A stretch of 64,000 nucleotides of DNA from Chlorobium sp. N1 (GCF_004332115.1 NZ_SJPA01000003.1:186001-250000), one strand, 5' to 3'. Positions 20,542 through 30,773 are shown, numbered from the stretch's first letter. Numbers and translations: made by a program. Notes: generated from the sequence alone by a model not told the origin.

Positions 20542-22221
20542 TCAGCTGAGTTTGTAGCCGGGCCCGCCGCCGCCTTCGGGCGGGACCCAGGTGATGACGC
20601 CGTAGGGGTCGGCCTCCTGGCAGGTCTTGCAGTGCAGGCAGTTGGATGGGTTCAGCCGCAGCGCGCTGCCCCCTTCGGCAAGTTCATAGACCCCTGCCGG
20701 GCAGAACCGGGTGCAGGGGTTGCGGTACTCCTTCCGGCACCGCTCGAGGCAGATCGAGGCCATGTCCTCTGCCGAGATGCGGAGGTGGCAGGGCTGGTTC
20801 TCCTCGTGCACGGTTCCTGATCGGTAGAGGGTGTCGGACTTCGTGAAGGTGAGCCGGCCGTCGGGGGCGTGCTCCCGCTCCTGCTTCTCCAGCTCGGCCA
20901 TCTCCTTTCGGGATCGGGCGGCCGGATCGGTTCCCTTTCCTGCTCCTTCCCCCAGTCCCTCGAGCAGCGTCGAGCCGGGAAACTTCAGGCTGAAGCCGGT
21001 CCGGAGGAGGCCCTGGTAGAGCCCCCCTTCGAACGCCTGGCGGTAGTTGCGGGAGGCCCGCAGCTCCTCGTAGGCCCAGGAGGCGCCGAACCGCTCTTCG
21101 TAGCCGGCGAGGCGTCCGGCGGAGAAGTCGCCGCTTTTGAGCGCCTCGAGGAGGGTTTCGGCGGCGAGCATGCCGGACTTCATGGCCAGGTGGATGCCCT
21201 TCAGGCGCCGCATGTCGAGCATGCCGGCCGACTCTCCGACGAGCAGGAACCCGGGCCCCGAGATCCGGCCCATGGCGTCGAGCCCTCCGGAGGTGATGGT
21301 GCGCGCACCGGACTCGAGCATGGTGCCGCCCTCGAGCAGGCTCCGTACCGACGGGTGCTCCTTGAAGCGCTGCAGGTTGAGGTGCGGGTCGGCCGCCGGC
21401 GCCCGGCGCTCGACCGAGGTGACGAAGCCCACCGAGAGCTCCGTGTCGCTGGTCGCATAGATCCACCCGCCGCCGTAGCGGTTCCGGGGAAGGGGGTGGC
21501 CGAAGCTGTGGAGGACCTCTCCGGCCGCGATCCTGCCCGGAGGGATCCTCCAGCACTCCTTCACGCCGGTCTCCTGGTCGCGGCCTGCGCCCTCGCCGAG
21601 GAGGCTGAAGGTCCGCTGGAGTTCGGACGTGAGGGATCCTCCGGCCCCTTCGCCCACGACGACGGCCTGCGCCCTGAGGATCGGGCCCGGTTCGAATGCC
21701 GCTTTGGGGGTGCCGTCCTTTTCTACCCCCTTGTCGTCCGTCACCACTCCGGCGAGTCGGCCCTCCTCGATGAGGGGGGCGACGGCCGCGATGCCTTCGA
21801 ACAGCTCGATTCCCTCTTCGAGGGCGAGCTCTGCCATCCACTCGCCGAGGCGGGAGATCGAGCAGACGGTGCAGCCTTTGCTGCTCATCGCCTCGGGAAC
21901 GCCGGGAATCGGGACCCTGCGGTTCCTGGTAAGGTAGGAGACGCTCTCCCGTGTGACGGCGGGACCGGCCGGACAGCCGCGTTCGAGGTAGTCCTCCATG
22001 AACTCCCGGAGGGCGCGGTGGTCGAGGATCGCTCCGGAGAGCAGGTGCGCGCCGGCGTAGCGGCCCTTGTCGATGACGGCGATGGAGGGCTCGATCGTTT
22101 CCCCGTTTTCAGGGTTGTGTCGGCGGAGCAGGCGGCTGAGGTGGATCGCTCCCGTAAGCGAGGCCGGTCCCGCGCCGATGAAAAGAATGTCGAACTCGAG
22201 TGTTTCTCGCTGGATCTGCAC
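20542..22221 (-). CDS. Electron-transfer-flavoprotein:quinone oxidoreductase-like protein
   Basis: A 559-residue flavoprotein with an Fe-S domain. The N-terminus has the FAD-binding ILFIGAGPASLTGAIHLSRL, the centre a quinone-oxidoreductase-like region (GPGFLLVGESAGMLDMRRLKG), and the C-terminus a ferredoxin-like segment with NPCTRFCP and NCLHCKTCQEADPYG followed by the family ending WVPPEGGGGPGY. The family passes electrons from electron-transfer flavoprotein into the quinone pool at the membrane. The start is GTG 22221. Neither etfA nor etfB is nearby, so the partner cannot be identified here. It lies between mgtE (24 bp upstream) and mnmA (5 bp downstream). Confidence 0.88.
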   Translation of the reverse strand: MQIQRETLEFDILFIGAGPASLTGAIHLSRLLRRHNPENGETIEPSIAVIDKGRYAGAHLLSGAILDHRALREFMEDYLERGCPAGPAVTRESVSYLTRNRRVPIPGVPEAMSSKGCTVCSISRLGEWMAELALEEGIELFEGIAAVAPLIEEGRLAGVVTDDKGVEKDGTPKAAFEPGPILRAQAVVVGEGAGGSLTSELQRTFSLLGEGAGRDQETGVKECWRIPPGRIAAGEVLHSFGHPLPRNRYGGGWIYATSDTELSVGFVTSVERRAPAADPHLNLQRFKEHPSVRSLLEGGTMLESGARTITSGGLDAMGRISGPGFLLVGESAGMLDMRRLKGIHLAMKSGMLAAETLLEALKSGDFSAGRLAGYEERFGASWAYEELRASRNYRQAFEGGLYQGLLRTGFSLKFPGSTLLEGLGEGAGKGTDPAARSRKEMAELEKQEREHAPDGRLTFTKSDTLYRSGTVHEENQPCHLRISAEDMASICLERCRKEYRNPCTRFCPAGVYELAEGGSALRLNPSNCLHCKTCQEADPYGVITWVPPEGGGGPGYKLS

Positions 22222-22245
22222 GGATGGAAGGGTTTGGGCCTCGTT

Positions 22246-23628
22246 TCAGAGCAAGATGCCCCCGAGGAGCAGCGAGGCCACGCTGAAGTAGATGACGATG
22301 CCGGTCACGTCGACCAGCGTGGCGACGAAGGGCGCCGAGGATGTCGCCGGATCGAGCCCCCAGTGCTTGAGGAGCAGCGGCAGCATGGAGCCGGCAAGGG
22401 TGCCGAAGAGGACGATTCCGACGAGCGAGATGCCGACGGTGAGCGCCAGGTACACCCACTGCATGGTGAGCTGGCCGAAAACCATCGACCAGACGACGAC
22501 CCGGAAGACGCCGATCACGCCGAGCAGGCCGCCGAGGGCGATGCCGGAGATGATTTCGCGTCGCATGACGTTCCACCAGTCGCGGATGGTGATTTCGCCG
22601 AGGGCGAGCGAGCGGATGATGAGGGTCGCGGCCTGCGCGCCGGAGTTGCCGCCGCTGGAGATGATGAGCGGGATGAAGGTGGCCAGCACGATGGCTTTTG
22701 CAAGCTCCTCCTCGAAGAAGGCCATCGCCGAGGCGGTCAGCATCTCGCCGATGAAGAGCACGACGAGCCAGACGGCGCGCTTCTTGATGAGCTGCGGGAT
22801 GGGCAGGTCGATGTAGGGCTCTTCGAGGGCTTCGATACCGCCGAATTTCTGGATGTCCTCGGTCTCCTCCTCTTCTGCGACGTCGAGCATGTCGTCGACG
22901 GTGACGATGCCGATGAGGTAGCCGTTCGAGTCGACCACCGGGAGGGCGACGGTGTCGTATTTCTTGAAGGCCTCGAGGGCGTCGGTCTGGTCCTGCGTGG
23001 CTGTCAGGGTGACGATCTTGTCCTCGGAGACGATGTCGCGGACCTTCTTCTCCGGGCTCGAGAGCAGGAGCTCGCGGGCCATCAGCTCGCCCTTCAGCTT
23101 GCCGTGGTCGTCGACGACGTAGATGACGTTGAGGGTTTCGCTCTCGTGGCCGTGGACGCGGATGTATTCGAGGACCTGGTTGATGTTCCAGTCCTTCTTG
23201 ACGGAGAGGTAGTCGGGCGACATGAGCCTGCCGACGCTGTCTTCGGCGTAGGCGAGCAGGGTCTTGGCGATCTTGAACTCCTTGAAGGAGAGCAGCCGGA
23301 GCAGCTCCTGCGTCACGTTGCCCGGGAGCTCCTCGAGCAGGGCCGTACGGTCGTCGGCCGACATGCTGTTGAGGATGTGGGTGACGTCCTTCTGGGTGAG
23401 CGCCTCGAGAAGGTTCTGCTGGGAGTCGAGGTCGAGGTACTCGAACGTGTCGGTGGCGACGTTCTTCGGAAGCAGGCGGAAAAGGATGGCCTGTTCGTTT
23501 TCGGGGAGGTCGCTTATGAGCTCGGCAAGGTCGACCGGGAGCCAGTCGTTGAATATCCTCTGCAGGGCGCTGAAGTTCCTGCGCTCGATCAGTTCCCTGA
23601 TTTCTGGAAGGAGTGGGGTTCCGAGCAT
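22246..23628 (-). CDS. mgtE: Magnesium transporter MgtE
   Basis: A 460-residue channel-like magnesium transporter. The N-terminal helical superhelix (about 1-130) is followed by two CBS domains (about 135-260, including [15 protein letters not shown] and [19 protein letters not shown]) that gate the channel on magnesium binding. Five membrane helices (about 285-460) follow, carrying [14 protein letters not shown] and [17 protein letters not shown], the pore signatures. Length and order match the family. The leader of about 100 bp is too short for a full M-box riboswitch, and none was seen. Confidence 0.95.
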   Translation of the reverse strand: MLGTPLLPEIRELIERRNFSALQRIFNDWLPVDLAELISDLPENEQAILFRLLPKNVATDTFEYLDLDSQQNLLEALTQKDVTHILNSMSADDRTALLEELPGNVTQELLRLLSFKEFKIAKTLLAYAEDSVGRLMSPDYLSVKKDWNINQVLEYIRVHGHESETLNVIYVVDDHGKLKGELMARELLLSSPEKKVRDIVSEDKIVTLTATQDQTDALEAFKKYDTVALPVVDSNGYLIGIVTVDDMLDVAEEEETEDIQKFGGIEALEEPYIDLPIPQLIKKRAVWLVVLFIGEMLTASAMAFFEEELAKAIVLATFIPLIISSGGNSGAQAATLIIRSLALGEITIRDWWNVMRREIISGIALGGLLGVIGVFRVVVWSMVFGQLTMQWVYLALTVGISLVGIVLFGTLAGSMLPLLLKHWGLDPATSSAPFVATLVDVTGIVIYFSVASLLLGGILL

Positions 23629-23727
23629 TCCGGACGTCGTTTAAGGTGGATCCTCTCTTGCCGGTCGTCCCCTAATAAAGGACATTTTTTTTCAACTTTC
23701 CAACATCGGCGCGGCTTTTTGTCCCCC

Positions 23728-24318
23728 TCACGAGGGGCGTCCCTTCGAGACGTGGGGACTTGCGGCAAGGTATTTCCTCCATGGCAGTTCGCGGCTGCGC
23801 GTAATGCCGACGCGGCTGCTCGTTGCGATCGCCGAGGGCGGCGGCGGCGGGGCGTCCTCCAGCCAGAACTCATCTCCGAAAAGGTCCCGTCCACTGTCGC
23901 CGCAGTCGAGCCGGAGGGCGGCTGCGAGCTTGGCCGGGCCGTTCATCAGCTCCGTCTCCCGCCCGGTCCGGCGCCGCTCCTGCATGAGGGGGATGCCCTC
24001 GAGCGGCTCCATCGCCCGCAGGAGCACCGCCCCGGCCACCCCCTCCGGCTCGGTGACGATGTTCAGGAGGTGGTGGCAGCCGTAGGTGAAGTAGACGTAG
24101 AGGGTCCCGGGAGCGCGGAACATGACCTCGTTGCGCGGGGTCTTCTTCCTCCAGGCGTGGCAGGCCTCGTCGCCCGATCCGAGGTAGGCCTCGGTTTCGA
24201 CGATGCGCCCTTTCAGCAGCGCTCCCGAGGCGGCGCGGCGCACGAACACCTTGCCGAGGAGGCGCTCGGTGAGCTCGAGTGTTGAGGCTGTGAAAAATTC
24301 TCTCGTGAGGCGCCTCAT
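23728..24318 (-). CDS. 3-methyladenine DNA glycosylase (AAG/MPG family)
   Basis: A 196-residue base-excision repair enzyme of the eukaryote-like AAG family. It contains [20 protein letters not shown] with the catalytic Glu, [21 protein letters not shown] for DNA intercalation and base-pocket contacts, and [11 protein letters not shown] near the C-terminus. The family excises alkylated purines and hypoxanthine. It is the first gene of the minus-strand run and is divergent from parA. Their promoters appear to overlap (see 24336-24388). Confidence 0.93.
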   Translation of the reverse strand: MRRLTREFFTASTLELTERLLGKVFVRRAASGALLKGRIVETEAYLGSGDEACHAWRKKTPRNEVMFRAPGTLYVYFTYGCHHLLNIVTEPEGVAGAVLLRAMEPLEGIPLMQERRRTGRETELMNGPAKLAAALRLDCGDSGRDLFGDEFWLEDAPPPPPSAIATSSRVGITRSRELPWRKYLAASPHVSKGRPS

Positions 24319-24335
24319 GGTCAGCGAATAGTAGT

Positions 24336-24363
24336 TTGCAAAAGCATCTTCAAGTAGTATAAT
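24336..24363 (+). promoter_or_regulatory. Promoter of parA-parB
   Basis: TTGCAA (24336-24341), 16 bp, then the consensus -10 TATAAT (24358-24363), about 50 bp ahead of the parA start codon. It is the most consensus-like housekeeping promoter in the window. The -10 overlaps the -10 of an opposite-strand promoter. Confidence 0.7.
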
Positions 24364-24388
24364 GTAGTATGTCAGATTTGAACTTCAA
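24361..24388 (-). promoter_or_regulatory. Candidate promoter of the DNA glycosylase gene
   Basis: Read on the minus strand: TTGAAG (24383-24388), 16 bp, then TACATT (24361-24366), about 43 bp upstream of the glycosylase start. Its -10 overlaps the TATAAT of the parA promoter, making a shared, roughly symmetric -10 region (TATAATGTA on the plus strand). Confidence 0.45.
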
Positions 24389-24415
24389 CAGCTCCAAATT
24401 CCCCTGCTGAACTAC

Positions 24416-25213
24416 ATGGGCCGAGTCATTGCGATTGCAAACCAGAAGGGCGGGGTCGGCAAGACGACCACGGCCGTCAACATTGCCGCCTCCCTTGCGA
24501 TTTCCGAGTTCAGGACGCTGCTGATCGACATCGACCCCCAGGCCAACGCGACCTCGGGTTTCGGTATCGACAACGGCGAGGAGATCGACAACACCTTCTA
24601 CCAGGTGATGGTCAAGGGCGGGGAGATCAAGGACGCCATCATGAGCTCCAGCCTTGAGTACCTCGACGTCCTGCCCTCGAACGTGAACCTGGTCGGCATG
24701 GAGGTGGAGCTGGTGAACATGCGCGACCGCGAGTACGTGATGCAGAAGGTGCTCAACACGGTCCGCGGCGAGTACGACTACATCATCATCGACTGCCCTC
24801 CCTCGCTCGGGCTCATCACCCTCAACGCCCTCACCGCCGCCGACTCGGTGCTCATTCCGGTGCAGGCGGAGTACTACGCGCTCGAGGGCCTCGGCAAGCT
24901 GCTCAACACGATCAGCATCGTGCGCAAGCACCTGAACCCGAAGCTGGAGATCGAGGGCGTGCTGGTGACCATGTACGACGCACGGCTCCGGCTCGCCACG
25001 CAGGTGGCCGAAGAGGTGCGGAAGTTTTTCAAGGACAAGGTATACCGTACCCACATCCGCAGGAACGTGCGGCTCTCCGAGGCTCCGAGCCACGGCATGC
25101 CGGCCCTCCTGTACGATGCCCAGAGCATCGGCTCCAAGGACTATCTGGACCTCGTCCGGGAGATCTTCGAGCGGGACGGCAACATCAAGAAATTCAAGGT
25201 CCGGCAGCGCTAG
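24416..25213 (+). CDS. parA: Chromosome-partitioning ATPase ParA (Soj)
   Basis: A 265-residue ATPase that moves ParB-parS complexes on the nucleoid. The deviant Walker [19 protein letters not shown] is near the N-terminus, the Walker A' [14 protein letters not shown] follows, and Walker B is [10 protein letters not shown]. The length is that of chromosomal Soj-type proteins without an extra N-terminal DNA-binding domain. It starts at ATG 24416, just before the first beta strand, and parB follows after 23 bp. No parS-like 16-mer was noticed in the window, but my search was by eye. Confidence 0.95.
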   Translation: MGRVIAIANQKGGVGKTTTAVNIAASLAISEFRTLLIDIDPQANATSGFGIDNGEEIDNTFYQVMVKGGEIKDAIMSSSLEYLDVLPSNVNLVGMEVELVNMRDREYVMQKVLNTVRGEYDYIIIDCPPSLGLITLNALTAADSVLIPVQAEYYALEGLGKLLNTISIVRKHLNPKLEIEGVLVTMYDARLRLATQVAEEVRKFFKDKVYRTHIRRNVRLSEAPSHGMPALLYDAQSIGSKDYLDLVREIFERDGNIKKFKVRQR

Positions 25214-25236
25214 CTTCCGGCAGCTAACAGAGGGAT

Positions 25237-26124
25237 ATGGCCAAAAACGCACTGGGAAAAGGCCTGAAGGCGCTCATTCCCGAAGAGGGCTTCTCACGCT
25301 CCGGCCGTGAAGAGAGCGGAACGGAGGCGGTGGAGGGCGTGATCGCCAGCCTTCCGGTCGGGAAGATCCACGCCAACCCGTTCCAGCCCCGAAAGGAGTT
25401 CGACGAGACGGCCCTCGAGGAGCTGATGAACTCCATCCTCGAAAACGGCATCATCCAGCCGGTGACGGTGCAGCGCGACGGGGACGGCTACCAGCTCATC
25501 AGCGGCGAGCGTCGCCTGAGGGCGGTGAAGAAGGCCGGCTACAAGTTCATTCCCGCCTACCTCATCGAGGCCAAGACCGACCAGAGCAAGCTCGAGCTCG
25601 CCCTTATCGAGAACATCCAGCGCGAGGACCTCAACGCGATCGAAGTCGCCCTGGCGCTCAGGAGCCTGACGACCAAGTGCCGCCTGACCCAGGACGAGGT
25701 CGCCAGGAAGGTCGGCAAGAACCGCTCTTCGGTCAGCAATTTCCTCCGCCTGCTCAAGCTTCCGCTGCAGGTGCAGGACAGCATCCGCAACCGGGAGATC
25801 TCCTTCGGGCACGCCCGCGCCCTCATCAACCTGCCCAACGAACAGCAGCAGCTGAGGGTCTGGAAGCAGGTGGTCTCCCGCCAGCTCTCGGTCCGGCAGA
25901 CCGAGGCCCTCGTCGCGCGCCTGTTCCGCGAGCAGGGTGCCACCGGGGGGAAAGAGAAGCCGGAGCGCGAGCCGCATGTCGCCCAGCTCGAGTCGCTCCT
26001 GCGCAACAAGCTCGCCACGAAGGTCCGCATCATCGAGAAGAAGGGCGGCAAGGGCGAGATCCACATCCAGTATTTTTCCAGTGACGACCTCGACCGTATA
26101 CTCGAGATCATGAGCGACGAATGA
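25237..26124 (+). CDS. parB: Chromosome-partitioning protein ParB (Spo0J)
   Basis: A 295-residue parS-binding CTP-switch protein. The N-terminal box contains [11 protein letters not shown] and [17 protein letters not shown] (the GERR CTP-binding motif), then [15 protein letters not shown]. The central helix-turn-helix is [25 protein letters not shown], and the C-terminal dimerisation region follows a charged linker. Length and order are standard. It is in an operon with parA upstream and dapB 49 bp downstream. Confidence 0.95.
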   Translation: MAKNALGKGLKALIPEEGFSRSGREESGTEAVEGVIASLPVGKIHANPFQPRKEFDETALEELMNSILENGIIQPVTVQRDGDGYQLISGERRLRAVKKAGYKFIPAYLIEAKTDQSKLELALIENIQREDLNAIEVALALRSLTTKCRLTQDEVARKVGKNRSSVSNFLRLLKLPLQVQDSIRNREISFGHARALINLPNEQQQLRVWKQVVSRQLSVRQTEALVARLFREQGATGGKEKPEREPHVAQLESLLRNKLATKVRIIEKKGGKGEIHIQYFSSDDLDRILEIMSDE

Positions 26125-26173
26125 GTTTCCGGGGCCCGTCACGCCTCAACCGCACAAGCACGTACGATACACT

Positions 26174-26920
26174 ATGAAGTTTACCCTGGTAGGCAACGGA
26201 CGGATGGGCCAGCAGGTTGCCGCCGTCATCAGCCGCTCCGGCATCCATGAAACCGCCTCCGTCCTCGACGTGGACGCCCTGATCACCCCCGAATCCTTCC
26301 GGGGCAGCGACGCCATCATCGATTTCACCGTCCGCGACGCATTCCTCCAGAACCTCGACGCGATGCTCGCCTCGGGCGTGCCGATCGTGGCCGGGACGAC
26401 CGGCTGGGACGACGTCAGGGGAGCGGTCGCAGAAAAAGTGAAGTCGGCCGGCGCCTCGCTGCTCTACTCGGCCAACTTCTCCCTCGGCGTGAATATTTTC
26501 CTCCGCACCGTGCGCGAGGCCGCACGCCTCATCGAGCCCTTCGAGCAGTTCGACATCGCCTTCTCGGAACAGCACCATACCGCCAAGGCCGATTTCCCGA
26601 GCGGCACGGCCCTTGCCGCCGCCGAGCGGATCCTCGAGGCCAACAGCCGCAAGAAAACGATCGTCCGCCAGCTTTCCGACGACCGGCGCATCCGGCCCGA
26701 CGAACTGCAGGTGGCTGCCATCCGGCTCGGCGGCGTCTTCGGCAAGCATACGGCATACATCGACTCCGAAGCCGACGAGATCGTGATCTCCCATACCGCA
26801 AAGAACCGCTCCGGCTTCGCCTCCGGCGCTGTTGAGAGTGCCGCATGGCTCGCCATGCGCCACAGGACGGCACCCGGGTTCTACACCATGGACGACTTCC
26901 TCAACGAAAGACTTGCCTGA
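26174..26920 (+). CDS. dapB: 4-hydroxy-tetrahydrodipicolinate reductase
   Basis: Lysine and diaminopimelate pathway. The 248-residue protein has an N-terminal nucleotide-binding motif ([15 protein letters not shown]), the conserved GTTGWDD loop, and the active-site segment [17 protein letters not shown] with catalytic His residues and Lys. It is slightly shorter than the 270-residue enterobacterial enzyme, as is usual in this group. It probably belongs to the parAB transcription unit and is followed 5 bp later by a small membrane protein gene. Confidence 0.93.
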   Translation: MKFTLVGNGRMGQQVAAVISRSGIHETASVLDVDALITPESFRGSDAIIDFTVRDAFLQNLDAMLASGVPIVAGTTGWDDVRGAVAEKVKSAGASLLYSANFSLGVNIFLRTVREAARLIEPFEQFDIAFSEQHHTAKADFPSGTALAAAERILEANSRKKTIVRQLSDDRRIRPDELQVAAIRLGGVFGKHTAYIDSEADEIVISHTAKNRSGFASGAVESAAWLAMRHRTAPGFYTMDDFLNERLA

Positions 26921-26925
26921 GCTCC

Positions 26926-27441
26926 ATGGCGTTCCGTGAAAAACTCTTTGCCGTCATGCTGACGGCCGCCATCGTCGTCCTCACGACGACGGTGCCGTAC
27001 CTGACGCTCCTCAACGTCTTCCTCTTCCTCGGGATCTTCCTTGCCGGCTCGATCGCCCTCAACCGGAGCATCCTGCGCTTCCAGGTGCGCCTTGCCTACA
27101 ACGAGGCCTTCATTCTCGCCTTCTTCGGCGGCATCGTCGGGGGGATCTTTTCCGAGGCGATCTCGTGGGTGCTGATGGAGACCCTCTCCTACCGGCCGGG
27201 CACCGAGAGCCTCTCGCTCGTCATCGACTGGGTGGTGGAGACGGCCCGAAACCGGCCCGAACTGCAGCCGCAGGTGCAGGCACTGCTCGAGGCCGAAAAG
27301 CTCGCCCTCGCCCCGGTTTCGCTGAGCCTTACCGACCTTCTTGCCAGCATGCTCTTCTCGGCGGCCTTCTACGCTCCCATCGCCGGGTTCGGCGGGATGT
27401 GGGCCGTCTTCCGCCTCAAGCGCAGGGCGGCCCGCCGCTAG
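26926..27441 (+). CDS. Small integral membrane protein of unknown function
   Basis: A 171-residue protein with about four hydrophobic helices: LFAVMLTAAIVVLTTTVPYL, LLNVFLFLGIFLAGSIAL, FILAFFGGIVGGIFSEAISW, and a C-terminal one around FSAAFYAPIAGFGGMWAVF ending in basic residues. The loop between helices 3 and 4 is acidic. ATG 26926 follows the dapB stop by 5 bp. I do not recognise the family. The 3' end overlaps the convergent menE by 26 bp. Confidence 0.7.
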   Translation: MAFREKLFAVMLTAAIVVLTTTVPYLTLLNVFLFLGIFLAGSIALNRSILRFQVRLAYNEAFILAFFGGIVGGIFSEAISWVLMETLSYRPGTESLSLVIDWVVETARNRPELQPQVQALLEAEKLALAPVSLSLTDLLASMLFSAAFYAPIAGFGGMWAVFRLKRRAARR

Positions 27442-28894
27442 ACTCCGGCCGGCGGTACTCGCGGGCCAATTGCCGGTACCACGCCCGGTCGATCTTCTCC
27501 GAACCCGGAAGCGTCGCCCACTGGCATACCCTGAAAAACACCACCGGCGTCTTCAGCCGTCCGACCCTCCGCTGCATTCCGGTCCGGAGGGTTTCCTCGT
27601 CGGGGCCTTCCGCCGGGGAGGTCTCTATGAAGGCCGCGGCGCGCTCGCCGTACTCGGGGTCCGGGATCGGGGCCACCACGGCCGCCCGCACCCCTTCGAC
27701 TGCCGTGAGCTCGCGCTCGATCTCCTCCGGGTGGATGTTCTCTCCTCCCGAGATGAACATCCCGTCCTTCCTGCCCTCCACCACCACCGAGCCGTCCTCC
27801 AGGATGCGGCCCATGTCGCCGGTGTGGAACCACCCCCGGGCGTCGCGGCAGGGGTCCACCTCTTCCCCGCGGAGGTAGCCCGAAAAGAGGCAGCGGCCGC
27901 GGACGAGGAGCTCTCCGTCGGGGGCACGGCGAAGCTCGCGCCACCTGAGCACCTGTCCGCTGTCCTCTCGGGCGCCCCGGACCGGTCCGGGGGTGGTGGC
28001 GATTTGCGAGCCCATCTCGGTCGAGCCGTAGCTGAGATAGACAGGGAGCCCCTTTCGGGCCGCTTCGTCGACGAGGCGGGTCGAGGCCGCGCTGCCGCCG
28101 AGGAGGATGGCCCTGATCCCCTTCGCCTCCTCCTGTCCCCTTCCACTCTCGATGAGCCGGTAGAGCTGGGTGGGCACGAGCGAGAGGTGCGTCGGGAGGA
28201 ACCGTTCGAGGGTGTGGGGGAGGGGCGTTCCCTGGCGGTCGAGTGCGAGGGCTCCTCCCGAAGCGAGCGCCCGGAAGATGGGCGCGTACCCTCCGACGTG
28301 GAAGAGCGGAAGCGAGAGCAGCCAGGTGTCGCCCCGCCCGAACGGGATGTTCAGGTTCGAGCCGAGCGCGTTGTACCAGTGGTTTTCGAGCGAGTGGACG
28401 GCCGCTTTCGCCGGGCCGGTGCTCGCCGAGGTATGGATGAGGGTTGCAGGCCTGTCGGCCGGGCCCGGGTCGGGCAGTGCATGGTCGAAGCCGCGGGATT
28501 CGGCCATGAGCCGGACGATATCCTCCGTTTCCGCGGCGGCATCCATTTCGAGCGGCGAGCCCTCGCCGGTGAGGGTGAGGGCGGGGCGGAGTGCCTCGAG
28601 CATCTGGCGGAGCCGGGCTTCGGGAAGGCGGTGGTTGAGCGGCGCGGCCACCATGCCGGCGCGCAGGAGGGCGAGGAGCAGCAGGACGCTTTCGGGGGTG
28701 CCCGTCGAGACGACGGCGACGCGGTCCCCCTTCTCCAGGCCCCGGGCGAGGAGCATGGAGGCGATCCGGCCGGCGGCCTGGCTGCATGCTTCGAAAGAGA
28801 GGACGGCGTCGGGAGTGCGGAGCAGGGGCGCATCCCGGTAGAGGGACGCCGCCGCGGCGACGGGGTCGTTCGGTGGGGCGCTCAGAGGGTCCAT
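27416..28894 (-). CDS. menE: O-succinylbenzoate-CoA ligase
   Basis: Adenylate-forming enzyme that activates o-succinylbenzoate as its CoA ester, the step before MenB. The 492-residue protein has the AMP-binding P-loop-like ATLIHTSASTGPAKAAVHS, the YGSTEMGSQIA core, the hinge region around FHTGDMGRILEDGSVVVEGRKDG, and the C-terminal GGENIHPEEIE segment. The assignment as MenE rather than another acyl-CoA ligase rests mainly on its place after menC (start overlapping the menC end by 13 bp) and menB. It is the last gene of the cluster. Confidence 0.9.
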   Translation of the reverse strand: MDPLSAPPNDPVAAAASLYRDAPLLRTPDAVLSFEACSQAAGRIASMLLARGLEKGDRVAVVSTGTPESVLLLLALLRAGMVAAPLNHRLPEARLRQMLEALRPALTLTGEGSPLEMDAAAETEDIVRLMAESRGFDHALPDPGPADRPATLIHTSASTGPAKAAVHSLENHWYNALGSNLNIPFGRGDTWLLSLPLFHVGGYAPIFRALASGGALALDRQGTPLPHTLERFLPTHLSLVPTQLYRLIESGRGQEEAKGIRAILLGGSAASTRLVDEAARKGLPVYLSYGSTEMGSQIATTPGPVRGAREDSGQVLRWRELRRAPDGELLVRGRCLFSGYLRGEEVDPCRDARGWFHTGDMGRILEDGSVVVEGRKDGMFISGGENIHPEEIERELTAVEGVRAAVVAPIPDPEYGERAAAFIETSPAEGPDEETLRTGMQRRVGRLKTPVVFFRVCQWATLPGSEKIDRAWYRQLAREYRRPESSGGPPCA

Positions 28895-29955
28895 ATCGAG
28901 GCGAGGCTGAGCCTGCGGGTTTCGACCCGGCAGCTTTCCCGGTAGATGGCCTCCGGCTTGAGCACTCCGCCTTCGCTCCTCGGCGGATTCCGGGAGAGGT
29001 CGACCTTGAGGCTGCGGAAGGTGTCGAGCCCGCAGGCTGCCGGGCGGGGCGAGGTCGCCGCGGCCAGGAGGGTGTAGAAGCCGAGGCTTACGCCGCTTTC
29101 GTAGGCGGAGCTGAAGACCACCTCCATTCCGTGCTCCGCGGCGTGGCTGACCAGCCGGAGGACTGCGGCGAGCCCGCCGAGGCAGTTGGGCTTGAGGACA
29201 AGGGCGCCGACGGCCTTTTCGGGAAGGGACTCGAAGAGGCCGGGCTTCTGCCAGAGGGTTTCGTCGAGCGCGGAAGAGAGGCCGGTCCTGTTATGGAATT
29301 CGGCGATGTTCCGGGGTTCTCTCAGCGGCTCCTCGATGTAGGAGACGCTCCCTTCCGGCAGCTCCCGGGCGAACCGTACGGCCTCTTCGAGCGTGAAGGC
29401 CTGGTTGGCGTCGAGCCGGAGCCTGGCCCGGCCTTCGAACATGCGGTGCAGCTCGCGTACCGAGTCGAGCGCCCGCCCGCGCTCTTCGAGCCGCACCTTC
29501 AGCTTGAAGGCGCGGTAGCCGGCCCGGAAGCTCGCTTCGGCATGGGCGAGCACGCTCTCGGTCGGTCCCGCCAGAAGCGCGTTGAGCGGAACGGCGGGGA
29601 GGGGTGAGCGGGCGTCGAGGCCGAAGGGCCGGCGGCCGGTGATGGAGGCTTCGAGGTTCATGACCGCCATTTCGAGCCCCATGCGTACCGAAGGGAAGAG
29701 TCCTTCGGTGCACAGCGAGGAGCCGTTTTCGCCGTGGCGGGAAAGGGTTTCGAGGATCTGTCGCTCGGCGCCCTCGAGCGTCTCGCGGTGCAGGCCGGGA
29801 AGGGGGGCGATTTCGCCCCACGCGCCGTGGGCGCCGTCCTCGCTTTTCAGTGCCAGGAGCAGGCCCTCCCGGTTCAGGAGGCGGCGGCCCCTGACGCTGA
29901 CCGGTTCGGTGAAGGGAAGGGTGTACCGGTAGAGATAGGCGTAGGAGGCGCTCAA
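28882..29955 (-). CDS. menC: O-succinylbenzoate synthase
   Basis: Dehydrates the SHCHC intermediate to o-succinylbenzoate. It is an enolase-superfamily protein. Metal ligands and catalytic lysines appear in order: FKLKV (Lys-X-Lys), LRLDANQAF (Asp), YIEEPL (Glu), SSALDETL (Asp) and [10 protein letters not shown] (Lys). No ATG precedes the first conserved strand. I chose TTG at 29955, which overlaps the menB TGA stop in a TTGA and gives 357 residues beginning [11 protein letters not shown]. The long in-frame extension upstream of this lies inside menB and is spurious. Confidence 0.92.
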   Translation of the reverse strand: MSASYAYLYRYTLPFTEPVSVRGRRLLNREGLLLALKSEDGAHGAWGEIAPLPGLHRETLEGAERQILETLSRHGENGSSLCTEGLFPSVRMGLEMAVMNLEASITGRRPFGLDARSPLPAVPLNALLAGPTESVLAHAEASFRAGYRAFKLKVRLEERGRALDSVRELHRMFEGRARLRLDANQAFTLEEAVRFARELPEGSVSYIEEPLREPRNIAEFHNRTGLSSALDETLWQKPGLFESLPEKAVGALVLKPNCLGGLAAVLRLVSHAAEHGMEVVFSSAYESGVSLGFYTLLAAATSPRPAACGLDTFRSLKVDLSRNPPRSEGGVLKPEAIYRESCRVETRRLSLASIWTL

Positions 29956-30773
29956 GGCCGTTTCGGGAATCGGCCGAAGTCGGGCTTGCGCTTCTCGACG
30001 AAGGCGTTGCGGCCTTCCTGCCCTTCTTCGCTCATGTAGTAGAGCATGGTGGCGTTGCCGGCAAGTTCCTGCAGGCCTGCCTGCCCGTCGCAGTCGGCGT
30101 TCAGCGACGCCTTCAGGCAGCGGATCGCAAGCGGAGAGTTCTCCAGGATCTCGCGGCACCACTGCACGGTCTCCTCCTCGAGCTTCTCGAGCGGGACGAC
30201 GGTGTTGACGAGCCCCATCTGGAGCGCCTGCTGTGCATCGTACTGGCGGCAGAGGTACCAGATCTCGCGGGCCTTTTTCTGGCCGACGAGGCGCGCCATG
30301 TAGCTGGCTCCCCAGCCTCCGTCGAAGGAGCCGACCCGGGGGCCGGTCTGGCCGAAGCGGGCGTTCTCGGCCGCGATGGTGAGGTCGCAGAGCATGTGCA
30401 GCACGTGGCCGCCGCCGATGGCGTAGCCGGCGACCATGGCGATCACCGGTTTCGGGCAGGTGCGGATGTCGCGCTGGAAGTCGAGCACGTTGAGCTTGTT
30501 GACCCCTTTGGCGTCGGCGTAGCCGGCGTTGCCGCGGATCTTCTGGTCGCCGCCGGAGCAGAAGGCCAGATCTCCCGCGCCGGTCAGGATGACGACGCCG
30601 ATCTGCTCGTCGTTGCGCGCATCCTGCAGGGCTTCGATCATCTGTTCGACCGTCTGGGGACGGAAGGCGTTGCGCCGCTCGGGACGGTTGATGGTGATCT
30701 TGGCGATACCTTCGGCTTTATGGTAGAGGATATCGGAGAATTCGCCTGCGCTGGTCCAGTTGACGGTGCTCAT
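29952..30773 (-). CDS. menB: 1,4-dihydroxy-2-naphthoyl-CoA synthase
   Basis: Crotonase-fold enzyme closing the naphthoquinone ring. The 273-residue protein has [17 protein letters not shown], the oxyanion segment [15 protein letters not shown], and [23 protein letters not shown], then [14 protein letters not shown] containing the active-site Asp/Gly pattern of MenB. The start ATG 30773 overlaps the menH stop in ATGA, and the stop overlaps the TTG start of menC. This implies tightly coupled translation of the MenH-B-C-E block. Confidence 0.96.
   Translation of the reverse strand: MSTVNWTSAGEFSDILYHKAEGIAKITINRPERRNAFRPQTVEQMIEALQDARNDEQIGVVILTGAGDLAFCSGGDQKIRGNAGYADAKGVNKLNVLDFQRDIRTCPKPVIAMVAGYAIGGGHVLHMLCDLTIAAENARFGQTGPRVGSFDGGWGASYMARLVGQKKAREIWYLCRQYDAQQALQMGLVNTVVPLEKLEEETVQWCREILENSPLAIRCLKASLNADCDGQAGLQELAGNATMLYYMSEEGQEGRNAFVEKRKPDFGRFPKRP

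Noticed and set aside
23629-23727. An M-box magnesium riboswitch ahead of mgtE
   Set aside because: The space of about 100 bp is AT-rich and too short for the element, and no fitting helices were seen.
20869-24285. A 1138-codon plus-strand ORF across the ETF-QO and mgtE genes
   Set aside because: Antisense to three well-supported genes; it has no recognisable motif and low-complexity composition.
24319-26173. A parS site near parAB
   Set aside because: I looked for a 16-bp palindrome like TGTTTCACGTGAAACA and did not see one in or around these genes; absence by eye is not proof.
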